A program made the position numbers and the translations under genes. Shown one piece after another: positions 16,231 to 24,935 of a DNA stretch of 64,000 bases; the first letter of the stretch is position 1, and every line of letters begins with the position of its first letter. Source of the DNA: Kribbella sindirgiensis (GTDB lineage Bacteria > Actinomycetota > Actinomycetes > Propionibacteriales > Kribbellaceae); the NCBI RefSeq assembly GCF_004331435.1, contig NZ_SJKA01000018.1:62001-126000 (forward strand), written 5' to 3'. Below the pieces are notes generated by a model. That model searched no databases. It saw only the letters and a program-made list of their open reading frames with translations, and had not been told where the DNA came from.

Positions 16231-17070
16231 TACGTCGCGGAGGACCTGGGCGTGCTCCTCCGGGCGGGACAGGCCCATCTTCATGGTGTTGACGCCGAGG
16301 TGGGTCGCGCCGAGGTCGCGCCAGCCGTCGGCGAAGGCGCGCCAGTCCTGTTCGGGTACGGCGCCGAGCGTCAGCCGCGCTTCGATACCGATCGACTGCG
16401 GGTCGCGCCCGGCCGCCTCCGCCGCTTCACGGATCATCGCCAGCTGATCGCGCGCCTTCTCGTCCGGCGGGGACTGCGGCATCCAGCCGTCGCCGATCCG
16501 CCCGGTGCGACGCAGTACGGCGTCCGCGCTGCCGCCGAACCAGATCGGGATCTCGCGCCCGGGCAGCGGATTCAGCCCGGCCTCCTCGATCTCGTGGTAC
16601 TTGCCGTCGAACGAGATCACCGGATCCGCCCAGAGCCTGCGCAGTACGTCGACCTGTTCCTCCAGCAGCGCCCCACGCTGCCTGAACGGTACGCCGAGCG
16701 CCTGGTACTCGACCTGGTTCCAGCCGATGCCGACGCCGAGGCGGAGGCGGCCGCCGCTCAGTACGTCGACCTCGGCCGCCTGTTTCGCGACCAGCGCGGT
16801 CTGGCGCTGTGGCAGGACGAGTACGCCGGTGACGAGCTCGAGCCTCGTCGTGATCGCCGCCAGGTACCCGAACAGCACGAAAACCTCGTGGAACAAGGAC
16901 TTGTCGGTGTATCCGGTCCATCCCGGACGGTTCGCCGGATCGGCGCCGAGCACATGGTCGTACGCGAGCACGTGGCTGTACCCGGCGTCCTCCACGGTCG
17001 TCGCCCAGTCGCGTACGGCCTTCGGGTCCGCGCCGATCTCGAGCTGCGGAAACACCGCACCGATCTTCAT
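16210..17070 (-). CDS. LLM-class F420-dependent oxidoreductase
   Basis: A 286-residue luciferase-like (alpha/beta)8-barrel enzyme. Family features are MKIGAVFPQLEIGADP at the start, GVLVLPQRQTALVAKQAAEVD, GVGIGWNQVEYQALG, and IPIWFGGSADAVLRR in the F420/phosphate-binding region. It probably transfers hydride from reduced F420 to an unknown substrate. The ATG overlaps the stop of the TetR gene (ATGA), so the pair is one transcript and the TetR protein probably controls it. Confidence 0.92.
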   Translation of the reverse strand: MKIGAVFPQLEIGADPKAVRDWATTVEDAGYSHVLAYDHVLGADPANRPGWTGYTDKSLFHEVFVLFGYLAAITTRLELVTGVLVLPQRQTALVAKQAAEVDVLSGGRLRLGVGIGWNQVEYQALGVPFRQRGALLEEQVDVLRRLWADPVISFDGKYHEIEEAGLNPLPGREIPIWFGGSADAVLRRTGRIGDGWMPQSPPDEKARDQLAMIREAAEAAGRDPQSIGIEARLTLGAVPEQDWRAFADGWRDLGATHLGVNTMKMGLSRPEEHAQVLRDVLPRLRN

Positions 17071-17642
17071 TTCGCTCCCAACAGGTCGACGAGTCCCTGG
17101 ACGGCCAGCTCGAACGGTTCGGTCGATCCGGCCGCCCGGGCGAGCACGTACCCACCCTGCAGTACGGCGGCGATCGTCGCGGCGGTCCGCTCCGGGTCCA
17201 GCGAGTCCGGGAACTCGCCCGTACGCTTGCCCTCAGCAACCACCTCGGCCAGTCGCGTCCGCAACCACTCGAACGTCTCCGCGACCGGTGCCCGCAGTTC
17301 CGGATCCGCAACCACGTCCGGATCCGCCGCCAGCCGCCCGACCTGGCATCCGCGCAGCACGTCCCGTTCCCGCCCGAGATACCCGCTGATCCGCTCGGCC
17401 GCCGTACCCGCACCGGCCAGCTGCACGTCGGCGGCCGCCCGCAGCTCGGCCCCCGACCGCTCGATCGCCGCCTTGGCCAGCTCCGCCTTCCCGGCGAAGT
17501 GGTGATACATACTCCCCTGCCCGGCCTCCGCAGCCCGCTGAATCGCCTTGGGCGAGGTCCCCACATACCCCCGCTCCCACAACAACTCCTGCGTACTACG
17601 AATCAACCGCTCAACCGTCTCCACCTGCCCCACTGTACTCAA
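17067..17642 (-). CDS. TetR/AcrR-family regulator
   Basis: A 191-residue repressor with an N-terminal helix-turn-helix (LIRSTQELLWERGYVGTSPKA, then GQGSMYHHFAGKAEL, residues 12-57) and a TetR-C-like ligand domain. Candidate starts are TTG 17642, GTG 17633 and GTG 17624; none has a convincing ribosome site, and all lie inside the 38-bp palindrome 17623-17660. It is cotranscribed with the F420 oxidoreductase. Confidence 0.87.
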   Translation of the reverse strand: MSTVGQVETVERLIRSTQELLWERGYVGTSPKAIQRAAEAGQGSMYHHFAGKAELAKAAIERSGAELRAAADVQLAGAGTAAERISGYLGRERDVLRGCQVGRLAADPDVVADPELRAPVAETFEWLRTRLAEVVAEGKRTGEFPDSLDPERTAATIAAVLQGGYVLARAAGSTEPFELAVQGLVDLLGAK

Positions 17643-17660
17643 AGGTACAGTGGGGCAGGT
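17623..17660. promoter_or_regulatory. 38-bp perfect palindrome at the TetR start
   Basis: Arms of 16 bp (ACCTGCCCCACTGTAC at 17623-17638 and its exact complement at 17645-17660) flank the loop TCAAAG. It begins four bases after the protease stop and covers the TetR start codons. It could be a terminator hairpin for the protease, the TetR operator (CTGTAC-N6-GTACAG core), or both. Confidence 0.6.
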
Positions 17661-17664
17661 CCCA

Positions 17665-20547
17665 TCAGCTGACGGTGACGATCTTGTTGACCGTGTACGC
17701 CGGGGCGTGGTCGGCGTCGCCGGGGAAGTAGACGCGGTAGGCGATCTGGCCGCGGAGGGCGGGCTTGATGCCGAAGGCGTACTTGCCCGAGGTGCTGAGT
17801 TTCACCGAGGCGATCGACTTCCAGACCTTGCTGCCGTACTGCTGCAGGTAGACCAGTTGGCCGGCGTGTGCCGGGGCGACGTACCCGCTGAAGGCGGTGG
17901 TGGCGCCGAGGCGGATGGAGGCCGGGGACAGCGTGGCCGAGATCGTCGGCTTGACCTGGACGGTGACGTCGACGGTGCGCGTGCCCATCAGGAGCGCGTT
18001 ACCGGGGAACGTCAGCATGTAGACCGACGACACGAGTGGCTTGTGCGTCAGCGACAGCGTGCCCGTCGACGACGTCTTGAGCGCCGCCAGCAAGGCGAAC
18101 TTGGACGAGTTCTTCGGCCGTACGTAGACGTTCACCGGCAAGCCGGCGTACGCCACGTTGTCGATCCGCAGCGTGCTGCCCTTGATCGTGATCGCCCCGC
18201 CGTAGTTGATCAGCGTCGACGTCACCGCGATCCCCGACTTCATCCCGAGCAACTGCTTCACCGCGGGCTGGGCGCTGTAGTGGCCGGCACGGTCCTTGAT
18301 CCAGGCGGCGTACGTGTACGTCGTACCTTGCGCGAGCCCGGTGTTCTTCACCCAGTCCCCGGTGCCCGCGTACACGAGCGTCCCGGTCGTCGGCGTCGGC
18401 GCCTTGCTCCCGACGTTGCGACGGATGATCACCTGGTCGAGATCCGTGGTCGGCGGGATCGTCCACGTCAGGTTGGCGGCCAGGTAGGCGCCGGTCCCGA
18501 CGAGCTGCACCGGACCCGGGGCGCGATCCTCCGTACTGAACACCGAGCTGAACGGCACCATCGGCACCGTGGGATCGAGCGAGACGACACCGTCGACGAC
18601 GATCCGGAACGGCGTTGCCTCGGCCAACGGGGACGTCGGCGTGATCTCCGCCTTGCGGATGTCGTGGTCGTAGGTGACGGTCGCCGGAATCACCGCACCG
18701 GTCTTGCCGTTGAGCAGTTTCACGCCGCCGTTGGTGACGCTGTTCTCGTCGACGTTCCGCGGGAAGGTGACCGTGGGCTTGGCCAGGATCGACACGCCGG
18801 AGGACAGGTTCCCGGGCAGCGCGTCCAGGACGGGGTACGGGTCGGGCTGCGCGGTGCCGACAGTGCCGTCCGCGTTGGTGATCTTCAGCGAGTACGCGCG
18901 GCTGTCCCGCGACCCGTTGGCGTTCCGGACGGCGACGTACATGGGTCCGGCCGGGACGGTGACGTACGTCGATGCGGTCAGCGGCTGCGGGATCTCGTAC
19001 CCGTCGCTGTCGGTCGGAGGCTCCGGGTTCTGCACGAAGGCGAGCGGCTTGAGGTTCTCGTCGTACGCCGACACGACCGGGCCGAAGTTCTGCGCGAAGG
19101 CGCCCGAGTCGAACATCGGGCCGCTGACGTCGATCCGGACCTGGTGCGCGTAGTCGGTCGGCAGCTTGTACCAGTCGACGTCGCCTTCGACGCTGATCGT
19201 CGAGGAGACCGCGACGCCGGCGATCAGCTCACCCGCGCGGGACGGCTGGTCGTTGGTGTCCGCGACACCCTGGGCGAAGTCCGTGGTCCACCGGCCGCCG
19301 AGGGCCTGATAGGCGTCCAGGATGCCGGCGCCGTAGTACGGGTCGTTGCCGCGCGGGCCTGCGTCGCGGGCGGTTGCCTTCAGGCGCGCCATCACCTGAG
19401 CGGGGGTGTACGACGGCCACTTGTTGCGGACCAGGGCGGCGACACCGGCGACGATCGGGGACGAGAACGACGTACCGGCGAGGCCGAGCCAGTACGGCTC
19501 GTAGCCGGCCGGGGTCTGCGCGCGGGGCGCGGTGCTGGTGATGTCGTAGCCGGGCGCGGCGATGTCGACCGCAGCGCCGTAGCTGCTGAAGCTGGTCAGT
19601 ACGCCGGCCGGGGTCGTGGCACCGACCGAGAGGACCTCCGGGTAGGCACCCGGGAAGTGGTTCGACGAGTCGCCGCCGGTGTTGCCGGCCGCGGCGACCA
19701 GGACGACGCCGGCGTTGACCGCGTTCTGGATCGCCTGGTGCAGGACGGGGTTGTCGCCCTCGCCGCCGAGCGACATGTTGATCACCCGGACGCCGTTCTT
19801 GACCGCCCAGTTGATGCCGTTGATCAGGTTCGAGTCGTCGCCGGAGCCGCCGTCGTCGAGCACCTTGACCGGGCGGACCTTCGCGTTCCAGGCGACACCG
19901 GCGACGCCGATCCCGTTGCTGGTACCAGCGGCGATGATGCCGGTCACCGCCGTACCGTGACCGTCGCCGTCATTCGGGGGCAGGGCCGTGTTGAACGTGT
20001 TGTAGCCCGGTAGCAGGTGACCGGCCAGGTCCGGGTGGCCGGCGTCGACACCGGTGTCGAGGACGCCGATCGTCTGCGCTCCGGCGGTCTTCGAGAGGTC
20101 CCAGGCGGTGTTGACGCGGACGGTCGAAAGGTACTTCTGGTAGTTCGTGTACAGCCAGTCGTTCGGGGTCGCGGACTTCTTCCGGATGTAGTTCAGCGAG
20201 GCGAGCTCGACCGACGGGTCGGCCTTGACCTTCTTCAGCAGCTCGGGCGCCGAGGTGTCACCGGTCACCGTGACCACGTCGGAGGTGACGGACACGTCAG
20301 GCGTGCCCTTGGCCTTCGCCAGCGCGGCCTTCCGGGCCGAGGTGGTTGCCTTCGGCTTGAACTTCACGATCACGGACTTGGCGTCGTACGCGGGGCCGTC
20401 GGCGGTGCCGGGGCGGAACTTCGCGTGCAGGACGTTCGGCCCGGCGGAGATCGCGGCGGTGCCGGACGATCCGGAGAGGGCGACCAGGCCGGCTGCGACG
20501 AGGGCCGCGGGCACGGCCAGGCGCAGCAGTTGGGTGGGACGGGACAA
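17665..20547 (-). CDS. Secreted subtilisin-like serine protease (S8) with Ig-like repeats
   Basis: A 960-residue exported protease. After a signal peptide (residues 1-31) and a propeptide of about 110 residues comes the S8 domain with Asp164 (GVLDTGVDAGHPDL), His197 (DGHGTAVTG), oxyanion Asn289 (AAAGNTGG) and Ser360 (LAGTSFSSPIV). From about 430 there is a pre-peptidase-like beta domain, then a Big_5-type domain (near 585-665), a fibronectin-III-like domain and two C-terminal beta repeats that end in KIVTVS. The TTG start at 20547 is six bases after GGGGG. No sortase motif is seen, so the protein is probably released. It lies divergent to a MalT-like regulator. Confidence 0.93.
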   Translation of the reverse strand: MSRPTQLLRLAVPAALVAAGLVALSGSSGTAAISAGPNVLHAKFRPGTADGPAYDAKSVIVKFKPKATTSARKAALAKAKGTPDVSVTSDVVTVTGDTSAPELLKKVKADPSVELASLNYIRKKSATPNDWLYTNYQKYLSTVRVNTAWDLSKTAGAQTIGVLDTGVDAGHPDLAGHLLPGYNTFNTALPPNDGDGHGTAVTGIIAAGTSNGIGVAGVAWNAKVRPVKVLDDGGSGDDSNLINGINWAVKNGVRVINMSLGGEGDNPVLHQAIQNAVNAGVVLVAAAGNTGGDSSNHFPGAYPEVLSVGATTPAGVLTSFSSYGAAVDIAAPGYDITSTAPRAQTPAGYEPYWLGLAGTSFSSPIVAGVAALVRNKWPSYTPAQVMARLKATARDAGPRGNDPYYGAGILDAYQALGGRWTTDFAQGVADTNDQPSRAGELIAGVAVSSTISVEGDVDWYKLPTDYAHQVRIDVSGPMFDSGAFAQNFGPVVSAYDENLKPLAFVQNPEPPTDSDGYEIPQPLTASTYVTVPAGPMYVAVRNANGSRDSRAYSLKITNADGTVGTAQPDPYPVLDALPGNLSSGVSILAKPTVTFPRNVDENSVTNGGVKLLNGKTGAVIPATVTYDHDIRKAEITPTSPLAEATPFRIVVDGVVSLDPTVPMVPFSSVFSTEDRAPGPVQLVGTGAYLAANLTWTIPPTTDLDQVIIRRNVGSKAPTPTTGTLVYAGTGDWVKNTGLAQGTTYTYAAWIKDRAGHYSAQPAVKQLLGMKSGIAVTSTLINYGGAITIKGSTLRIDNVAYAGLPVNVYVRPKNSSKFALLAALKTSSTGTLSLTHKPLVSSVYMLTFPGNALLMGTRTVDVTVQVKPTISATLSPASIRLGATTAFSGYVAPAHAGQLVYLQQYGSKVWKSIASVKLSTSGKYAFGIKPALRGQIAYRVYFPGDADHAPAYTVNKIVTVS

Positions 20548-20637
20548 CGGGGACCCCCAAGTTGAGTGAACCGACCACTTTCGGTCCTCGCCTTAAATCG
20601 TTGGAGCGACCCTCGGCGTTACAGCTTCCCGCGATCT

Positions 20638-23235
20638 ATGATCCGGAGGGTGCCGACCACGGTGCTCGCCACGAAGTTGTTCCCCCCGGCTCGACGGTCG
20701 GGGCTGGTGGGGCGACCACGGCTGACGGCGCGGCTGGACAGCACTCTGGAGCCCGGTCATCGGCTCGCGCTGGTCTCCGCACCGGCCGGTTTCGGCAAGA
20801 CGACGCTCGTCGCCGAGTGGGCGGCCGGCCACGAGCGGGTGGGCTGGCTGTCGCTCGACGACGGCGACAACGCGCTTCCCCGGTTCCTGGCGCACCTCTG
20901 GGCGGCCCTGCCCGGTATCCGGGTGGCGCCGCCCGCGGCCGACGTACCGACGACGGCCGCGCTGACTGCGCTGGTCAACGACTACGCCGCTCAGGCGGAC
21001 CTGCAGTCGGTGCTCGTGCTCGACGACTACCACGTGATCGAAGCACTGGACGTCCACGAGGCGGTGGCGTTTCTGCTCGATCATTTGCCGGATCAGCTGC
21101 ATCTGGTGGTGGCGACGCGGGCGGATCCGCCGTTTCCGCTGGCTCGGCTGCGGGGTCGCGGGCAGTTGACGGAGATCCGCGTCGACGACCTGCGGTTCGC
21201 CGGTGCGGAGGCGGGTGCGTTTCTCAACGACGTCATGGGGCTGCGGCTCACGGAAAACGACGTACGGGCGCTGGAAGGGCGGACCGAGGGCTGGGTCGCG
21301 GGACTCCAGCTGGCGGCGCTGTCGTTGCGCGGAGTTTCCGATATTTCCGGGTTCCTCCAGGCGTTCACCGGCAGCCATCGGTTCGTCATCGACTATCTGG
21401 CGGCCGAGGTGCTGGCGCGGCAACGCCCGGAAATCCGGGATTTCCTGCTGCGTACGGCGGTTCTCGAGCGGTTGACCGGGCCGCTGTGCGACGCGGTCAG
21501 CGGTACGGCGGACAGCGCCCGGATCCTTGACGAGCTGGATCGGGGAAACGTGTTCCTGGTCGCGCTGGACGCCGACCGGACCTGGTACCGGTACCACCAC
21601 CTGTTCCGCGACGTACTGCGTGCTCGTCTGCTCGCCGAGCGGCCGGAGGAGCTGCCGGCGCTGCATCGAGCGGCCGGCGAGTGGTATGCCGCGGAGCGGA
21701 TGGCTCCAGACGCCGTACGGCATGCGCTGGCGGCAGGCGATCAGGAACGGGCCGCGTTCTTGATCGAGGAGGCGTTGCCGGAGGTACGGCGTACGCGGCA
21801 GGACTCGTTGCTGCTGAGCTGGATCCGGTCGCTGCCGGAGTCTGTCGCACGGCGGCGTCCGGTGCTCTGCATCGCGAGGGCGTGGTCGTCGATGATGGCC
21901 GGCGAACTGGACCACATGGCGCGCTGGCTCGATGACGCCGAGGCCGCGTTGACGGCCGGTCCGGCTGTGGACGGGGCGTGGGCGGACACGGAGGATCTGC
22001 GCACCGCGCCGGCCTTGGTCCTGGTCTATCGGGCGGCGCTGGCCCAGGCGCGTGGTGAGGTCGCCGCCACGGTTCGGTGCGCCGAGCGGGCACTGGAACT
22101 GGCCGGGGCCGACGATCATTTCATCCGGGGCGCCGCGGGTGGGTTCGTCGCGCTGGCCACGTGGGCGGCGGGCGACGTCGAGGAGGCGTTGACGACGTTC
22201 GCGACGGCGGTTCGGAGTCTGCGGGCGGCAGGCAACCTGACCGATGTGCACGACAGCACGGTGGTGATGGGCGATCTGTGGATGGCGGCGGGACGGCCGT
22301 CGCAGGCGAGGAAAACGTTTGAGCAGGCGCTCGCGGCTGCAACCCGCAACGGCGAGCCGTATCCGCGGGTCACGGCGGACCTGCACGTCGGCTTGGCCGA
22401 GCTGGACCGGGAGCTGAACGACCTCGCCGGCGCGGAAGCACATCTGGAGACCTCACGGATCCTCGCCGAGCACGGTTCGATCACCGAGAACCGGCACCGC
22501 CGGCACGTCGCGATGGCACAGGTACAGGTCGCGCGCGGCGACTGCGCTGCTGCTCTCGCGCTGCTCGACGGCGCGGAGGACCTGTACCGGCGCGGGTCGT
22601 ATCCGGAGCTGAAGCCGATCGCGGCGCTGCGGGCGCGGGTCTACCTCGCGGCCGGGGACCTCGTCGCGGCCGGAGCGTGGGCCACTGGGATCTCGGACAC
22701 GGTGTCGTACTTGCACGAGTACGAGCAGCTCACCCTCGCGCGGCTGCTGATTCACCGAGGTGACGACGTACTCGGGCTCCTGGATCGGCTGCGCGGGGAC
22801 GCCTCACGACGGGCGGGCAGCCGGCTGGAGATCGACGTACTGCGAGCGCTTGCGCTTCACCAGCGCGGCGAACGGTCCGATGCGCTCGCCGCCCTGCGTC
22901 AGGCGCTCGCCGCAGCACCGGAGCCTGACCGGTACGTGCGATTGTTTCTGGACGAAGGCGCTCCGATGCTCGCCCTGCTGCAGGACGCGGCCCCCGACGA
23001 ACCCCTCGTACGCCGGCTGCTGAAGGCACCGACCGCGTTGCCGGACCCGCTGACCGAGCGGGAACTCGAGGTACTGCGGCTCCTCGACACCGAGCTCACC
23101 GGCCCGGAGATCGCACGCCGGCTCTACGTCTCGTTGAACACCCTGCGCACGCACACCAAACGCATCTTCGCCAAGCTCGGTGCCACCAACCGCTCCGGCG
23201 CCGTACGTCGCGCCCGCGAACGCGGCCTGCTCTGA
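20638..23235 (+). CDS. MalT-like ATP-dependent LuxR-family regulator
   Basis: An 865-residue STAND-type activator. The P-loop (SAPAGFGKTTLVAEW) is at about 47-61 and Walker B (VLVLDDYHVIEA) follows near 124. A winged-helix and TPR-like middle region comes next, and the C-terminus is a LuxR helix-turn-helix (LTERELEVLRLL, SLNTLRTHTKRIFAKLG). The start is uncertain: ATG 20638 or GTG 20650/20659 all fit the family start VLATKLFPP, and GGAGG lies just before 20650. An upstream extension to 20566 would run into the protease promoter and is rejected. Its target may be the membrane-protein gene at 23310. Confidence 0.92.
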   Translation: MIRRVPTTVLATKLFPPARRSGLVGRPRLTARLDSTLEPGHRLALVSAPAGFGKTTLVAEWAAGHERVGWLSLDDGDNALPRFLAHLWAALPGIRVAPPAADVPTTAALTALVNDYAAQADLQSVLVLDDYHVIEALDVHEAVAFLLDHLPDQLHLVVATRADPPFPLARLRGRGQLTEIRVDDLRFAGAEAGAFLNDVMGLRLTENDVRALEGRTEGWVAGLQLAALSLRGVSDISGFLQAFTGSHRFVIDYLAAEVLARQRPEIRDFLLRTAVLERLTGPLCDAVSGTADSARILDELDRGNVFLVALDADRTWYRYHHLFRDVLRARLLAERPEELPALHRAAGEWYAAERMAPDAVRHALAAGDQERAAFLIEEALPEVRRTRQDSLLLSWIRSLPESVARRRPVLCIARAWSSMMAGELDHMARWLDDAEAALTAGPAVDGAWADTEDLRTAPALVLVYRAALAQARGEVAATVRCAERALELAGADDHFIRGAAGGFVALATWAAGDVEEALTTFATAVRSLRAAGNLTDVHDSTVVMGDLWMAAGRPSQARKTFEQALAAATRNGEPYPRVTADLHVGLAELDRELNDLAGAEAHLETSRILAEHGSITENRHRRHVAMAQVQVARGDCAAALALLDGAEDLYRRGSYPELKPIAALRARVYLAAGDLVAAGAWATGISDTVSYLHEYEQLTLARLLIHRGDDVLGLLDRLRGDASRRAGSRLEIDVLRALALHQRGERSDALAALRQALAAAPEPDRYVRLFLDEGAPMLALLQDAAPDEPLVRRLLKAPTALPDPLTERELEVLRLLDTELTGPEIARRLYVSLNTLRTHTKRIFAKLGATNRSGAVRRARERGLL

Positions 23236-23253
23236 GTCACCACATGTGGTGAC
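23236..23253. promoter_or_regulatory. 18-bp perfect palindrome after the LuxR-type gene
   Basis: GTCACCACATGTGGTGAC starts at the base after the regulator stop codon and lies 57 bp before the next gene start. The position and perfect symmetry suggest an operator for the MalT-like regulator or another dimeric factor. A hairpin terminator is possible but lacks a U-tract. Confidence 0.5.
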
Positions 23254-23309
23254 GCGTTCTCCCCACCTCGCGGCCTACGTTCCGAGTACCACGAACGAGG
23301 GAGCTGGGA

Positions 23310-23966
23310 ATGACTGTCACCGCAACCACACTGACCCGAGCCGCCGGCGCCGCCGCCGTCGCTGCCGGAGCGATCTTCATCGGCGTACAGATCGGGCACC
23401 CGCACGTTGACGTCGACTCGATCCGCACGACCGAGCTCGCCGTACGGAACACGCTGAAGCTGCTGATGGCGGCGCTCGCCCTGGTCGGGATCACCGGCCT
23501 GTACCTGAGCCAGATCCGTCGCAACGGCGTCGTCGGCCTCATCGGGTACGTCGTACTCGCGTTCGGCTACCTGTTGATCATCGGCACGACGTATGTCTCG
23601 GGGTACGTCCTGCCGTCGATCGCGGACACGAGCCCCGGGTACGTGCGAGACGTGGTCGAAGCCGCGACCGGCGGCCATCCGACCGGCGACATCGGGACGC
23701 TCGGGACGATCCTCAAGGTGCAGGGATTCGCTTACCTGGCCGGTGGCCTGCTGCTCGGAATCGCGCTCTTCCGCGCCCGGGTGCTGGCTCGCTGGGCGAC
23801 GGTCCTGCTGGCCGTCGGCGGTCTCGTCTCGGCAGCGCTGGCCGTGGCGCCGGATTCGCTGTACCGCCTGCTGGCCTACCCGAACGGCATCGCGATGATC
23901 GCCCTCGGCTACTCACTCTGGCGCACGACGACGTCGGTGCGGCAGCCGGTCGCGGTCGGAAGTTGA
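23310..23966 (+). CDS. Membrane protein of unknown function
   Basis: A 218-residue protein with about six predicted membrane helices: an N-terminal anchor (GAAAVAAGAIFIGVQIG), then LMAALALVGITGLYL, LIGYVVLAFGYLLIIG, GFAYLAGGLLLGIALF and two more. The extracytoplasmic loop after helix 4 carries ATGGHPTGDIGTLG. The ATG at 23310 is preceded by GAGGGAGC. It follows the MalT-like regulator and the 18-bp palindrome, so it may be its regulated target. No domain is recognised with certainty. Confidence 0.83.
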   Translation: MTVTATTLTRAAGAAAVAAGAIFIGVQIGHPHVDVDSIRTTELAVRNTLKLLMAALALVGITGLYLSQIRRNGVVGLIGYVVLAFGYLLIIGTTYVSGYVLPSIADTSPGYVRDVVEAATGGHPTGDIGTLGTILKVQGFAYLAGGLLLGIALFRARVLARWATVLLAVGGLVSAALAVAPDSLYRLLAYPNGIAMIALGYSLWRTTTSVRQPVAVGS

Positions 23967-24166
23967 CCGTCTACGAGGTCCGGGTCGCCGGTCGACTCGA
24001 CCCGAGCTGGTCCGGCTGGTTCGCCGGCTTCACGCTCATCCCCGAACCCGACGACACCACCACACTCCGCGGCCCGATCGCCGACCAGTCCGCACTCCAC
24101 GGCCTTCTCGCCCGAATCCGCGACCTCGGCCTCCCCCTCATCTCCATCACCCCCACCAACCCCTGA
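23963..24166 (+). CDS. Small conserved actinobacterial protein
   Basis: A 67-residue soluble protein (VYEVRVAGRLDPSWSGWF, then LRGPIADQSALHGLLAR, DLGLPLISI). The pattern is that of a small actinobacterial family of unknown function. The start is a TTG at 23963 that overlaps the preceding stop (TTGA), so it is translationally coupled to the membrane protein. Its alpha/beta ACT-like look is only an impression. Confidence 0.7.
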   Translation: MTVYEVRVAGRLDPSWSGWFAGFTLIPEPDDTTTLRGPIADQSALHGLLARIRDLGLPLISITPTNP

Positions 24167-24176
24167 GCTGACCGAA

Positions 24177-24224
24177 CTGGGAACACCCCACGGAGTGCGG
24201 TGACACGCAATTGCCTGTTCCCAG
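24177..24224. repeat. Inverted repeat, 9-bp arms
   Basis: CTGGGAACA (24177-24185) and TGTTCCCAG (24216-24224) are exact complements 30 bases apart, in the gap before grpB. It is a possible terminator of the 23310-24166 pair. The loop contains a stretch also seen near 14045. Confidence 0.4.
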
Positions 24225-24267
24225 TCGCCGGCGGTTGTTCCCGGACCTCAGACGGGCCCGTGACCGA

Positions 24268-24281
24268 TAGTCTCGGGCGCC
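24268..24281 (+). promoter_or_regulatory. Leaderless-type -10 box before the GrpB gene
   Basis: TAGTCT (24268-24273) lies eight bases before the ATG and no ribosome site is present, the layout of leaderless actinobacterial genes. The surrounding 25 bp (24262-24286) recur exactly at 24911-24935 before the glycosyltransferase gene. Confidence 0.5.
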
Positions 24282-24830
24282 ATGAGTCGGCGCGTGATCC
24301 GGATCGAGGCGTACGACGCCACGTGGGCCGACCGCTTCGCCGAGCTCGGCGGCCGTCTACGCGCGGCGCTCGGGAGTGTCGCGCTCCGGATCGATCACAT
24401 CGGCTCCACCGCCGTACCCGGACTCGCTGCCAAGCCCGTCGTCGACATCCAGATCTCCGTCGCCGCGCTGGATCCGGTCGACCCGTTCCGCGTCCCGCTG
24501 GAGGGGCTCGGGTACGTCTACCGCGCCGACAATCCCGAACGCACCAAACGCTACTTCCGCGAACGCCCCGGCGACCCCCGCACCCACATCCACGTCCGGA
24601 AGCTCGGCAGTTTCTCCCAGCAGTTCCCGCTCCTCCTCCGCGACTACCTGCGCGCGCACCCCGCCGAACTCGCACCGTACGAGCACCTCAAACGCCAGCT
24701 CGCCGCCCAACACCCCCACGACGGCGCCGCCTACACCGAAGCCAAACTCCCCTGGTTCTGGCAGACCATCCGCCGAGCCGACACCTGGTCCCAGCCAACC
24801 GCCTGGGAACCAGGCCCCTCCGACGCCTGA
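24282..24830 (+). CDS. GrpB-family protein (nucleotidyltransferase-like)
   Basis: A 182-residue GrpB/UPF0157 protein. The family hallmark is RIDHIGSTAVPGLAAKPVVDI (residues 34-54), a nucleotidyltransferase-like GS motif followed by an acidic residue. Later blocks are RTKRYFRE and RTHIHVRKLGS. Some relatives are fused to dephospho-CoA kinase; this one stands alone. The substrate is unknown. The start ATG appears leaderless. The gene is followed after 100 bp by a glycosyltransferase with the same promoter-start sequence. Confidence 0.9.
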   Translation: MSRRVIRIEAYDATWADRFAELGGRLRAALGSVALRIDHIGSTAVPGLAAKPVVDIQISVAALDPVDPFRVPLEGLGYVYRADNPERTKRYFRERPGDPRTHIHVRKLGSFSQQFPLLLRDYLRAHPAELAPYEHLKRQLAAQHPHDGAAYTEAKLPWFWQTIRRADTWSQPTAWEPGPSDA

Positions 24831-24910
24831 CGCAGTTGCTGCCGCGGAGCGGTGCCCTTTGGAGGGTGGCGCGTCATCTCACACGCGGTGGATGGGCGGT
24901 TGTTGGGTGG

Positions 24911-24935
24911 GACCGATAGTCTCGGGCGCCATGAG
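24911..24935 (+). repeat. 25-bp copy of the GrpB promoter-start sequence
   Basis: This stretch is identical to 24262-24286 and includes TAGTCT, an eight-base spacer and the ATG plus two bases. It drives the glycosyltransferase gene, again without a ribosome site. Confidence 0.6.

Noticed and set aside
17548..20013. 821-codon plus-strand frame
   Set aside because: Shadow of the S8 protease, whose complete catalytic triad is on the minus strand.
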